This document shows positions 46,259 through 59,300 of a stretch of DNA of 64,000 nucleotides, piece after piece. Each line of letters starts with the position of its first letter. Within the stretch, counting starts at the first letter, position 1. A model generated the notes under the pieces. The model worked only from the letters and a program-made list of their open reading frames with translations, was not told the DNA's origin and did no database searches. The DNA is from Serripes groenlandicus (taxonomy: Eukaryota > Mollusca > Bivalvia > Cardiida > Cardiidae), in contig JASEVX010000007.1 of the NCBI GenBank assembly GCA_031761405.1, positions 55,487,695 to 55,551,694 of the forward strand, given 5' to 3'. The position numbers and the translations under genes are program-made.

Positions 46259-46619
46259 GATCTTTTTCTGAAAATACTTGCCAGATTTTCAAATGACTTT
46301 GCAGAAATGTTCTTAGAATAGACTTTTAACAGATTCTTTCAAGCCATATTTTTTTTGATAAAAAAACATGGCTGCAAGACGTCTGGACAGTTTTAATTTA
46401 TTTGCCTATAATGGAAACTTAAAAATGTTCTCCTGAAAACATGTTTCTGCATTTCAAATTTTAGAAAATGTTTTGTTTGTGACCTTTTCCAGATTATAAT
46501 AAACCTTTCTCACATGCATCTGCAGAAGATGATTTTTGAAAACATTGTGACAAAAGGAGATATTGCTCAATATGAATTTGACATGTATTTTTTTTACATT
46601 TGTTTGTGTTTGTTTTATT

Positions 46620-46864
46620 TTAACCCTCTCCAATCTACCGGTACTAGAAATCTGTAGCAGACAACTTTTGAAACATGTTGCGAACATATTGAAATCTTGT
46701 AAAAAGAAAGCATATTTATTGAATACAGTTGGAAATATTGTGGCAAAAAGAATAAATTGTTCATCACATAATGAGCAATTTCTCCTTTTGTCACAATATT
46801 TTCAAACGTCATCTGCTATAAATGCTTCAAAATGTGTCCTTATGACATTGTTGGAAAGGGTTAA
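46620..46864. mobile_element. TTAA MITE family B
   Basis: TTAACCCTCTCCAATCTACC to GGAAAGGGTTAA, with core TTGTTCATCACATAATGAGC. A partial copy lies just left, at 46500-46565. Confidence 0.75.
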
Positions 46865-47265
46865 ACAGTGTCTTTTCTATATAATCTATACATCAGATTG
46901 GAAATGCTTTTTTTCAAACTTACAATTTCAAAAGTAAGCATTACTTACATACAAATATATACAGCAGATTTTCGTAATAATTATTTTAACAGAAGTTTTT
47001 TTGTACAAATTGTATATAAGAATTTATAAACCTGTTTCTATATTTAGAATCAGTTTTGCAAATGGACCATATTTGATATATGAATCTTTGATAAGGAAAT
47101 GTATTTATAATAGTAAAATATTGGTTTTGACAGAGGAAAGATTTATCTTAGCTTTTAAAAAATTCCCCTGAAACAGTTGACTTTTGATCCCTATCTTGTC
47201 TGATTATGTTAATACAATTAAAGTCAACTTCTTCAGCATGTAGCAAAATTATATAGACGCTTACC

Positions 47266-47492
47266 GACATACAGATTTCTTTCTGACACCTCTGTAGCAG
47301 ACACATTTTGAAAACATTGTGGCAAAGAGAGAAATTGGTCATGATGTCATGATGAACAATTTCTCCTTTTGCTAGAATGTTTTTAACTCTATTCAACAAT
47401 TATTTATAGTTTTCACATATTCTTGTCTGGAAGTTTTCAAAGTCATCTCCCTTGAGGCGTCAGAAAGTGTCTGTATGTGGGAAAGGACTTAT
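47266..47492. mobile_element. TTAA MITE family B, ends worn
   Basis: Core GAAATTGGTCATGATGTCAT and arm GTGGGAAAGGACTTATAA. Confidence 0.65.
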
Positions 47493-47505
47493 AACAGCTA
47501 AGTGA

Positions 47506-47732
47506 TTAACCCTTTCCCACATACAAAAAATCTGCAGCAAACAACTTTAAAAATGTCTCCAAAAAAAGGAAAATCTTTAAAAATTGCAGGTATAATTACT
47601 GGATTTTTTTTTAAAACATTCTGGCAAAAGGAGAAATTGCTTGTTTTGAGCAATTTCTCCTTTGTCACAATGTTTACAAAAGTTGTTTGTTGCAGAGGGG
47701 TCAGAAAGAGTCTGTATGAGTGAAAGGGTTAA
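47506..47732. mobile_element. TTAA MITE family B
   Basis: Perfect TTAA ends; core GAAATTGCTTGTTTTGAGCA. It sits 14 bp from the previous copy. Confidence 0.8.
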
Positions 47733-48034
47733 CATCAGTTAAGTGATTAAAAAGAGATATTCATTTATGAAGGCTCAAAATATTTTCTTTTAAATTAATT
47801 AGCGTTTATTGTCTTATATTTATTAGTGTTTGTTATCATTTATACATTGAATTTTATGTTGATATGTAAATTGTTATATTTCTTTGCTTTATATTATTCC
47901 CTGGCCAAAAGTGGCAGTGAACTTAAGTGTTACCTCTCGACATTTTCTTCTTTGTTTGTCTAACATAACGACAGTTGTAATTGTGGGCGGGGTTAAACTC
48001 AAAAAGTCGTAGCGTCAATTGGTTTAAGCTCATT

Positions 48035-48210
48035 TTCTTTTAATGTATGATTGATTAGGTTCATATCACAGCGACCAGTTCACCTACTCATGCGTTTCCT
48101 GGTTTTCCCACACCAGTTCACCACACAACATACTTTCCAAGCAACCGGCAGCTTTTCCACATAGACTGTTAAACATGATGCATGTCACCACGACTTTCAT
48201 CAAATGTATG
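48035..48210 (-). mobile_element. SINE (type 2), head missing
   Basis: On the - strand: GACTTTTGATG-type start, AGTCTATGTGGAAAAGCTGC, TGGTGTGGGAAAACCAGG and CTGGTCGCTGTGATATGAAC. Confidence 0.65.
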
Positions 48211-48274
48211 TAGATAGGTCAATGATATATGGAGGATAGTTGTATTATTATGTCTTACTTTCCAGAAGTGGATC

Positions 48275-48470
48275 ATTTTTACTCAGATGTTTTTGAAAGG
48301 GAAGATCTTAAAAATGATATATCATGGAAAGGTAATGTTGCAATACAGATTTCAAAGGATGGGATATTTATGTAAAAAGTTTTTCATTCAATTTCTCCTT
48401 ATGTCACAATGTTTTCAAAGGTCTTTTCTGCAATTACATCAAAATGTGTCTACATGTGTTAAAGGGTTCA
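48275..48470. mobile_element. TTAA MITE family B, decayed
   Basis: Only the right half is clear: CAATTTCTCCTTATGTCAC, then GTCTACATGTGTTAAAGGG. Confidence 0.45.
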
Positions 48471-49105
48471 TTGTTTCCCTGTTACAGATGAACATTTGTA
48501 TATTTTGAAAACATTGTGCCATAGAAAAAAGAATGCACAATTTCCAACAATCCATCAAAAGTAATCTTCAAATCGTCTTAAGACATTTGGTTTCACTTTT
48601 GTTTCCAGACATTTCACTGAAGACAACTCTGAAACCGATAATATCTGGGGAATGGCTTATAAAATCATGATGACTGGGTATTTATGTTAAATCATCATGA
48701 TATAATTTCGCAATGTGTGATTGATAAATTGTCTGAATGATGTCTTCTTATTCTATTTCTTTGCCCTACTTTCATTGCATTGAATCTACAATGGTAGACG
48801 GATGCATGGATCTGACCATCATGGCAGTGACTAGTGACCTGTTTGCTTGAAAGTGAATTTGATATCCTGGAACTTTTATGTGTCTAAAGCTTGTTTTGAA
48901 TTAAATATTTATACTGCTTTATTGGGGGGTGTTTCGGAGATAAAAATCCAGATACAAAAATAAACATTGACTCTTGTCTTTTGCTTAGCTAAGTGTAAGG
49001 GTTTGAATTATCATATTCAGTTTTCATATGGTACTCAGCTTGACAATTTATGTGACAGCAAAGGATGAAAATGTGTTTGGACATATTCAAGCATCCGTCT
49101 ACCAT

Positions 49106-49310
49106 AGTGGTATCCCACCTGCAGATGCATTTTGAAGCAATAGCAGCAGACGACTTTTGAAAACATTGTGGCCAAAGGTGAAATTGTTCATGTTGAGCAA
49201 TTTCTACTTTTGCCACAATGCTTTCAACTTTATTTAACAATTAAGCTATCTTTTATGGACATTTTTTAAATTCGTCTGTTGCAAATTTGTCGTATGTGGG
49301 AAAGGGTTAA
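49106..49310. mobile_element. TTAA MITE family B
   Basis: CCCACCTGCAGATGC to GTGGGAAAGGGTTAA, with core GAAATTGTTCATGTTGAGCA. Confidence 0.7.
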
Positions 49311-49469
49311 CTTAAGTGGCTATGTAACTGAATTTACGTCAAAGTTATTCATCAATGACTAGAAAACTAGTGCATGTAATATTGTGTAATAAAATATTCT
49401 AAGGTCATTTTGTTTAAAAATAGATGTAAAAAAATATTTTGACCACTTTTCATTCAATAGATTGCTTGA

Positions 49470-49648
49470 GGTCTTTCTGATATACAACAAATCTGCAGCA
49501 GATAATTTCAAAAAGCATCTAGGCAAAAAAATAACAATAGTTGAATAAAATTGAAAACACTTTGGCAAATGAAGAGCAATTTCTCTCTTTGTTACAAATG
49601 CTTTCAAATGTCGTCTGCTACAGATGTGTTGAAATGCGTCGGGGTTAA
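49470..49648. mobile_element. TTAA MITE family B, short
   Basis: ATACAACAAATCTGCAGCAG to CGTCTGCTACAGATGTG, with the central stem reduced to GAAGAGCAATTTC. Confidence 0.6.
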
Positions 49649-49927
49649 ATTATCAATATTGGCAGATTTTCCATATACACTTAGTTACATTTTAACAATT
49701 TGTTATTTTTTTTGTCAAATGTTGCATCCAGGACTTTATTACGTGTAGACGAACAGTGGAGACTATTCAGATGATCAGGCTTGCCGGAGTCTTCATCCGT
49801 CACTTACTGCTTGATGCGGCTCATAGTCTTACACAATGTCTATTCACCAGGTGAATCTTGTTAACTGTATGTAAGAGAAGTGCAATAACAGAGATTATGT
49901 GAAAGAAAACTGTGTTCTGTTATTATT

Positions 49928-51060
49928 ATCCCCTAGCAATGAGGTCATCGAGAGTATATAGGGAACCGCCGGTACGTGTGTGTCCCAACGACGTCATCGC
50001 TTAAGCAACTCCATACACATGTTCCCTAGCATTGCCTCTTGTACTGTTGCTTCACCGACCTAGGTAAAAGGTCAAGGTCACAGTGACTATTGTACTTCTT
50101 CAGGTAACGATGTAATCCTTTAAGCAACTTTCCTTATCCCATTGTGTTGAAACTTAACTTACATGTTCGTTTACATCGCCTCTTGTACGAGATCGCGTTT
50201 TACCGACCAAGGTCGAATTGACTATTTGAAGTTTGTAAAAACGACGTCATCACTCTAGCAACTTCTACTTTACCGATTATTATAAAACCGAAAACACATG
50301 TTCACTAGCATCGCCTATTGTATGAGTTCGCGCCTTACTGACCTAGGTCAAAGGTCAAGGTCACTGTGCCATTTATATGTCGAATTTCACCGACCTAGGT
50401 CAAAGGTCAAGGTCACAGTGACTTTAAAAAACAATATCATTGCTTAGTTCTTATCTGATTGGGATGAAACGGAACACACATGTTCAACAGCGTTTCCTCA
50501 AGTGTGGGTTTGCACTTCACCAACCTAGGCCAAAGTGACTATTATACGTCTGTTCGAAACGACGTTATTGCTCTAGAAACTAGTTTTCTTATCCAATTGT
50601 AATGAAACTTAAATTCTATGTTCACAAGTATTTCCTCTTGTATACATCTGCGTTTCACAGAAAACATGATTCATGCATCCCCTTTTATATAATTTATGGG
50701 TTCATGTTTTACAAACTAAGGTCAGGGTCTCGGCATCTAATTTAAGCTATACACCATGATGTCAATGCTCTAGAAACGGTATTTCCTATCCGATTGTTTT
50801 GAGACTTAAATCCCAGGTCAAAGTTCAAGGTCGAAGTGACTATAATACATTTGTATAAAATAACCTAATCATTCTAACGCTTTCATTTGTGGACGGAATT
50901 CCTTCACATTCCTTACACAGGTTCAGTGTCAAGAGAGCTTGGAGGTGTTAACGCTTAACCGAACTACGTAAAGGTCACATTGACAAAAGTGTGTCTGTAT
51001 TAAACTACTTCAACGCTCTAGCACTTTCATTTGTAGACATAATTCCTCCATACCTCATAC
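49928..51060. mobile_element. Degenerate tandem-repeat element rich in AGGTCA
   Basis: Starts ATCCCCTAGCAATGAGG. Repeated phrases are CACCGACCTAGGTCAAAGG, TCAAGGTCACAGTGAC, AACACATGTTCACTAGCAT and CGACGTCATCGCTC. Units are strongly diverged. The right boundary is unclear. Confidence 0.6.
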
Positions 51061-51589
51061 ACTGTATAACTGATATTTTTGTATTGCTTTTATATCTTTC
51101 TTAGGCTTTATCAAAAAGAGATATAGCAACTTCTTCTTACAATATAAAGTTAAACCGTTTTTCACAAAAAACATCAATATGTGGTTCTCCAGAGAATTAA
51201 CTGACTTATTTTTTTCAAAGTCAAAACTGTTTATGATTTAGAAGCACATGGCTTGAATACATAGTTCAGAAGAAGAATTTGCTTTCTGAGTTATATTTTC
51301 AACAAATAACCAATTAAGAGTCTTCATATTTTCTAAGCACAATAGTCATTGCTCAAGGTGACGTATTTGCATCACTCTCATTTCGTCACGCACATTTAGC
51401 TCTAAACGACATCTCCTAAAGCACTGGGCCAATTTCAACAAACTTTGTTCCTTTGGTCGTTTTCTTTCAAAATTGTTCAACGCTTTCAATTGTATGTAGA
51501 CGTGTTTTTAAGAAATGTTCCTCATTTGAACTTCTGCAAATTTACCAAAGCCACATTATTTGATTGAAAACGTAGCCGCCATAACTAAT

Positions 51590-52080
51590 ACGGGTCAACA
51601 AATCGACGGCGAAGCCGGCGATGTTGCCCGTCAATAGGTAATGTGTATGAACTTTGAAAAACTTTGCTATACCGTCTTTCCAAAAATTGTGTCCAGATTG
51701 GATTTTTCGATGCAGTCACGATTCTGCTACGTTTTGTTTGGATGAAAAGAATGATGAATAAATAACCAAAAGGAAAACGACAGAAAGGATAGTTTGACTC
51801 GTCATAAATGTAGTTCCGTAAATTACGGAATCGTTTCATTGGAAGTACTTTATGAAGGGCAAGTTGATTATTGTTTGTACCTGTCATCATAATTAAAGTT
51901 CATGGATTTAAAATGTTGGCCATATTTTAAAGTTGAATATATGCTTAACCGGTTGATGATTGTTATTTTCTTTGCTTAGGACGGTAGGACTCGTGCTGCA
52001 AGCAAGGTGCATTTCACGGGAAATGATTGTTAATACATGTTTACCCGAAATAGGTAGCACCTATACTCATATTATAACTA
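51590..52080 (-). repeat. Dispersed repeat X, copy 2 (no insertion)
   Basis: Reverse-oriented relative to 30034-30720, and the uninterrupted form. The open frame 51585-51890 (- strand, 101 codons) continues through the site where copy 1 is interrupted. I do not recognise the peptide. Confidence 0.7.
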
Positions 52081-52084
52081 ACCT

Positions 52085-53160
52085 TCTTTAGTAAGATAAT
52101 AAAGCAGAGGTAATGCTCAACAAAAATAAACAGTACAGTTTTATCTGGCTCTAGACTATTTATCAGTTACTCATAAGCTTTTAAGAAACGTCTGGCAACG
52201 TTGTCCTTTTGGGATCAGATCGACTGGTTGGCAGACAGATTATGATATCCACTTGATATACACCTCTAGAATGCGGATAAAAAGCTTTCAATGTAATATG
52301 TATTGAAGTATATACACATCTTTATCAAATGGTACTCTCTGGTCAAATAAGGAAACTTACATTTCTCATTGTTTTGAATTAATAATTAATTATAGTGTCC
52401 GTATGCACTGTTATTTATCATATGCGCCAAGTGCTGCTTTTTTCAATCATTAGATAACAAGCTCCCATATCAAAAGTGTAACTACGATATTGTACTGATC
52501 AAGTACCACCTGATTATCTTGCAATTTATACGCCTAGGATGATTCGTTTATACAACTACCTGTTTCTCTGAAATTGTAAACCAAATTGTAAAATAGAACA
52601 GGTATTTCATGCATATACAAGTTATACACCTGTAAGTTTGATCGAATTGTATTGTGACGAAAAAATAAAAAGATGATCCCATTATAAATGTCTATTATTT
52701 TCCTCATGTTGTCAACATTGTGTCCGCTACATAAGTCAAAATTATCTTTATTTGGGTTAAACAATTTAATGTACTGACGTAATGTACATGTATTGTTGTT
52801 GAACAAATGATCAGTTCTATCAATTAGAGAAATCGGTGTAGGAATACAAGCAACTGCTTAAACATGTTTCATTGGGTCACAATCTTTCCAATATCGGTCT
52901 TCAGTAGATTATAATGAATATTGAGAGAGCCATGTGCCCTTGTATAGCTGTATTGACCTGAGCATCTTGACCAAGTAAGATTTCTGACATATTAACTCGT
53001 AATTAAACAAAAAGTTGAAAGTTATGTCATTTTACTCCCTTAACTTAATTCACCTGGCAGTTATGTTTTCCAAACAATCTATCTGGCTTGGAAAACATTT
53101 GTACTTCAGCTTGGCTAGAACAAAACAAAAATTGCTTAATAAGGAATTAAAGCAAGTGAC
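52085..53160. other. Downstream of GST, no clear feature
   Basis: Probably the GST 3' flank and untranslated region. No second gene is seen. Confidence 0.45.
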
Positions 53161-53196
53161 AGGCGTTTTACTATTTAACATTTAATTTCTTAATGT

Positions 53197-53394
53197 CTAT
53201 CCAATAAAAGAAGCAAATTTGTTATTTATTGGACTTCTCATGAATCTGTCTGACTCCATGTAACTCTTTATACTTGGCAGGGATTCAAAGTTGGACAGGA
53301 AGGCGGTAAGTTTAGGAAATGTATCAATGCATCCCTTCTTCATGACTCTGAGATTGTCAAGTATTTCATACAGAGGGAAGTCCGCCACTGTAAT
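53197..53394 (-). CDS. GSTM: GST exon 7 with stop
   Basis: 198 nt after TTTCAG. It begins ITVADFPLYEILDN and ends NNKFASFIG-stop, with the complete C-terminal helices. Confidence 0.95.
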   Translation of the reverse strand: MTVADFPLYEILDNLRVMKKGCIDTFPKLTAFLSNFESLPSIKSYMESDRFMRSPINNKFASFIG

Positions 53395-56300
53395 CTGAAA
53401 AACAAAACACGAATTACTTGGCTACTGAGAATAACATGCAGGTGACCGAAACAGCCTTGGCTACCATACACAAATCGTGTTTAATAATCTGATAGTGCCA
53501 AGCATTGCAATTAGTTAATGTCCGCTGGTGGTTTGCTAGTTCATTGTAAAGAAAACTCTGGAGTTAATGAATATTTATTTAGCCTGTGTGCACTAACGTC
53601 AATTAGTCTTTTGATAACACTAACAAAGGACTATATAATTACAAGTACACACATTGCTGCAGAATGCATAACAAAGGAAGGGCGATAGAGCGAAACCGTC
53701 TAAGAACGAAATTAACTGAATTAACTGGTTCCAAAAATATATACACGAACCAAACGAATAGTTATTCTATGTGTTATTAAAAAGGACGTTGAGAATAGTA
53801 TGTATTATCTGTGTCTTAAAAGGTAAACGGATGCAATTTACTTTATTTACATAGTCCGTAACCCACAGGTATGGTAAGATTAGAAATGCTGAACGAAATG
53901 CATCGGCGTCGGGTTGTCTCGAAGAATTATCCCGTGTCAACTTAAAGCCAATGTTGAAAGTATAATCATAAAACATATCCCGATAGCCTAGTTGTTAAGA
54001 CATCCACTTCGGGAACAGGAGGTCGAAGGTTCGAATCCCAGTGGCTTCAGTGGGGTCCGTTCTGATATAGCCGGTTGGTAAGCCGCCAGCTAGTTTAATA
54101 AAGGTACTGAAAGCCTGACAGAATTAGGACTCGAGAAGTGAAACATGTGTTCATGACAAAGGTGGCTCATAGGTCAGAGATGGCCGGCACTTTCAAAAGG
54201 GATGACACTATAATAAATAACACTTTACTTTACTTGGTTAACCCGTTGCGTGATCACACGTGCAATACTATCATTAAACTAACATACCTTTTCTCCTATA
54301 AACCAGTTCTTGGTTTTCTCAAGTCTCTTTTCCAACATAGGTAGGTGCAGGGTCAACAACTTTTCAATTAAGGGTTGTTTAAGCTCATCCTGTAACAATA
54401 TATATTGGTTAAGTATAGCAGAGCAGTTGAAGACGAAACGACGGTAGTGTTGGCTATTGTAACTGTCATCAAAGAGATGTTTGATTGATTGACTGGTGTT
54501 TTGCGCCGTTTTGAACGGTATTGCAGTTATATCACGGCGGCCAGTTCACCTAACGTACTTTTCAGATCTTTCTCGAAACCAGTACTCCACACAACAATCA
54601 TCACCGGCAACTGGCTACCTTCTCACATAGACTATTTAGCACATTTTTTGGTGGATGAATGACGCTTGTAACAATGACTTCTGTCAATTAAAGGCAAGTT
54701 TAAAAGTCTGTTTGTGTGTACCGCCATCCTTGGCAGGGTGACACTTGGGAATAGTTTTTTAACCTACATATATCATTGGGCGTTCAGGTCATCTGAACAG
54801 CCATCCAACAATAGTATATAGACATCGAATAAATATCCAAACAACTGAAACACTTTCATGATGAGCAAAATCGCCTTCTGCCACACCTTTTCAAACGTCG
54901 TCTGATGCAGATGTGTCAACATGCATCTGCATATTGACAAGATTAGATATAAATTGATACTATCATAAAGCGTAATCGGTATGTTTTCCACACTTACATA
55001 TTTTGTATCGTATGTAGCATTATCAATCAAAACTCTTATATCCATGGCATGGTTCAGTGTGACATCTATCATTATCTTCTCCGACTCTGTCTCGCCAGCT
55101 GAACAATCAAAAAGGAAATCAATCAATTTTATCAAACTAGATATATATATACATAGATTAGTGACAACATTTCGTACCGAAGTCTGGAGACATGTGACCA
55201 GTTTGCACACTATGGAAATTGGCACATATACATGTATCCATACAAAAGAAGTAGATGCTGATCTCTCTTGTCTAGGTTCCTATCAAAACTTTCGTTCTTT
55301 GAATGTAATCAAACATTGAACACATTGATGCCAAATGAAATAGGTTATTTTGAACGGTTTCTACTTTTCCCATCATGTATTGAATTACAATATACAATAG
55401 AAGTATACTTTATTATGAAAAAAGGTATATAGACATAGGCAGACACTATGTTATAACGTCCCATAACAGTTGATTCGTGTACATATAACATATATGTTAT
55501 TACATCCTATAATATATACATAGGCATACGTTTTATTATAGCATTCTATAATCCCTGCTGCATATGCAAATAACATATGGGAACATCGATCTGACTTCAT
55601 ACTATGTTGAAACCACTTTTGCAAAATGGAATTACATATCTAGTATAACACTGACATAAAACTAGAACATGCGATAGAAAATCATACCAAACACCTCTTC
55701 CTTCGTTCAAAAGCATAATATATATATGTTGCAAGAGATTTGATAACCGACTCGTTTTTAGACGACATAAGTGAAATGAACCTGTTATACGAAATGGGAT
55801 TACAGTACTTAAGCGGTATATACTCATCTCTCAAACCTACATGACACGACATTGCATAACAAAATGATATTCGTCTTCTATTGCCTGAGCGTCACATAAC
55901 TTGCATAACATATCGGGATATAAAACAGTATTATGTCTATACTTGTCATTTTGTAGAGAATGCGATCCGTTTCGTAAACAACACATAGCACGCCTGAATT
56001 ACTCTTGCCGTGCAGAATTAACTATTTGGAGAGAAGAACATTATGATAGAGTATAGAATATGTGTTTGAAATCGGGCTAGAAAGTTCATGCAAGTAGCTC
56101 TTTTGAATAGTATCGCCCTAATTCTATTATTTGTGGCAATTAATGGAAATCACATTTCCCCCAATTAAATGCAATGATTGTAGTTCAATTTGAAAGAGAA
56201 GATCAATAAACAGTCAGGTGTAAACTTATAAATTAATTACAAGTGGGCGAATTGTTTAAGAGCAGAACATTTTCAAAAAAAGTGCAGAAGAGCAGTGAGT

Positions 56301-59300
56301 GCTCAAAAATCTCTTCCTCAACATATTTTGTTCATGTGAGAAAAAATGTGTAAAATGTCTTACCCATATTGTATTTTCTACCTAAATACAACAGTATAGC
56401 GTTACTCTGTGGAATCCTAATGTCTCCATCAATGTAATATGGTATCTGTTAGAAGGATAAAAAGAAGGCGTGTGTTTATTTAATGGTGTATTATTTTGGG
56501 TCACGGCTACACGAACATCGACCTTCAGACGTTTTGGTATTAATGGCATCACGGATCGAAGTGCTGGTATTTATGTCAGGTGTTTTGGGGGCAAATTATC
56601 GTCCTGAACCGTTTCCCACCTATAGACGCATGTAGACACATATGCCGCAGACGACTCTTGCAAACATTGTAGCAAAAGGAGAAATTGCTCAAAACGAGCA
56701 ATTGCTCCTTTTGCCACAACGTTTTCAACTGTATCTTATCATTGTAAAATATCTCCCATTTCCTTACATGTTTTGAATGATCGAAACAGATCTTCAGCAG
56801 AGACATCTTAAGTGTTCTGCTTCATGCGGGAAACTGATTAAGATTGATATCACGTCGGGTTAGTTTTTTTTTACATCGAGTGCGAAACAAGCTCGATGTT
56901 TGTTTCCTGGAGACATAACCAGTACTCGAGTCGTTTGTGTGGAAAAATCCCAAAGGCGGAATCCGCTCATCACGGGATTCGAACCCGGGACCTTTGGTAC
57001 GAGAGGTCGACGCTCTACCACTGTACCTCTGTCACCCGCACGTCAGGTTAAATGGAGTTTTGTTGCATCATATCATGTTTTGTTTATATTTAGGAGGGTC
57101 ATACATGTAGATTTCCGACAAAAGACAAGCATTGTAACCAACTAGCTTTCTTCGTATATTATAAAACATGACAAATTGGGATGCAAAAATACTCCTCATC
57201 GGCTTCAGAACCCCAGATAACAGGACGTCTTAGCTTATCAATATCCCTGTCTCTTAACATGCAATACAACAAACATGATGTGGGGGTCAAATATGGTTTT
57301 CAGGTACCGTCTCCATTGTTTAGTTGTTAGAGCGTACGTCTTTGGGGCGGGAAACATTGGGTTCGATACCCATTGGGTCATACCAAAGCCTTAAACAATG
57401 GTTGTAATATATTCCTTGCATTGGCGCTCATACTTGAGAGGGGACTGATGGTGTATCAGTAAGGTCAGGATTAAGAATACCGAAAGTACTGGTAATTTAC
57501 CAAGGAAACGCCTGAATATAACTTGAGTATGTTGAAAGCGGAGTAAAACACCATTATATCATACAAACGAACAAACGTTTTTCAGGATGTGTAAAATGCC
57601 CTTCATCTAGAGATCTGACAGGCTTACATTAGGATAATCCATACAGAGAGTGAATTTCTTGCTCAGCCATTGATCCTCACTATAGTCAGGACCTACGAAA
57701 AGAAAACGATTGGTAGCATTTTTTATGTTCATGCCAGTAACGTATTGCCAGTGTAAATTAAACTGCTCAATGATGAATACATAACAAGGTCAGTTTACAT
57801 GGAAATATGACCGCTGTATACGTAACAAGGTCAGTTTACATGGAAATATGACCGCTGTATACATAACAAGGTCACTTTATATAGAAATATGACCGATGTA
57901 TACATAACAAGGTCAGTTTACATGGAAATATGACCGCTGTATACATAACAAGGTCAGTTTACATAGACATATGACAGCTGTATACGTAACAACGTCAGTT
58001 TACATGGAAATATGACCGTTGTATACATAACTAGGTCAGTTTACATGGAAATATGACCGCTGTATACATAACAAGGTCAGTTTACATGGAAATATGACCG
58101 CTGTATACATAGCAAGGTCAGTTTACATATAAATATGACCGCTGTATACATAACAAGGTCATATAAATATGACCGCTGTATACATAACAAGGTCAGTTTA
58201 CATAGACATATGACCGATGTATACATAACAAGGTCATAGAAATATGACCGCTGTATACGTAACAAGGTCAGTTTACATAGAAATATGACTGCTGTATACA
58301 TAACAAGGTCAGTTTACATGGAAATATGACCGGTGTATACGTAACAAGGTCACTTTACATATAAATATGACCGCTGTATACATAACAAGGTCAGTTTACA
58401 TGGAAATATGACCGCTGTATACGTAACAAGGTCACTTTACATAGAAATATGACCGCTGTATACATAACAAGGTCATAGAAATATGACCCCTGTATACGTA
58501 ACAAGGTCAGTTTACATAGAAATATAACCGCTGTATACATAACAAGGTCAGTTTACATGGAAATATAACCGCTTTATACGTAACAATGTCACTTTACATA
58601 GAAATATGACCGCTGTATACGTAACAAGGTCAGTTTACATGGAAATATGACCGCTGTATTCCTAACAAGGTCAGTTTACATGGAAATATGACCGCTGTAT
58701 ACATAACAAGGTCAGTTTACATGGAAATATGACCGCTGTATACGTAACAATGTCACTTTACATGGACATATGACCGATGTATACATAACAAGGTCACTTT
58801 ACATAGAAGTATGACCGCTGTATACGTAACAAGGTCAGTTTACATGGAAATATGACCGCTGTATACATAACAATGTCAGTTTACATGGAAATATGACCGC
58901 TGTATACATAACTAGGTCAGTTTACATCGAAATATGACCGTTATATACATAACAATGTCAGTTTAAATGAAAATATGACCGTTGTTTACATAAAATGACC
59001 TTATGTTATCATCTTACCATAGTTCAGTTAACACTAACAAATCAATTAATTTATCTATTTTAAAAGTGGTTTTAGATGTAATGGGTGAAATTAGGTTAAC
59101 AATGTACATGTAGCTTAGCTAATAAGACCGTGTTTTGAAAATTTGATTTTAGAAACATGTAATCATATGATTTTAGGCTATTGAATTAAGATGACTTTAA
59201 TTTCCAGGAACTGTTCAGACCAATTCATGTTCGTTACACATACATGTACATCGATAAGCATGCAGGTAAATATATTCGATCGGATCATTAGAAAGAAACA

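Noticed and set aside
56945..57045. Functional tRNA gene on the - strand
   Set aside because: The anticodon loop would be about 12 bases. Better read as a SINE head.
58077..58301. - strand repeat frame as a peptide gene
   Set aside because: It is the 41-bp minisatellite read by chance in one frame. The unit is not a multiple of three, so the frame only survives because of unit deletions.
57780..58995. CRISPR-like array
   Set aside because: Units are contiguous 41-bp tandem repeats without distinct spacers, in an animal intron.
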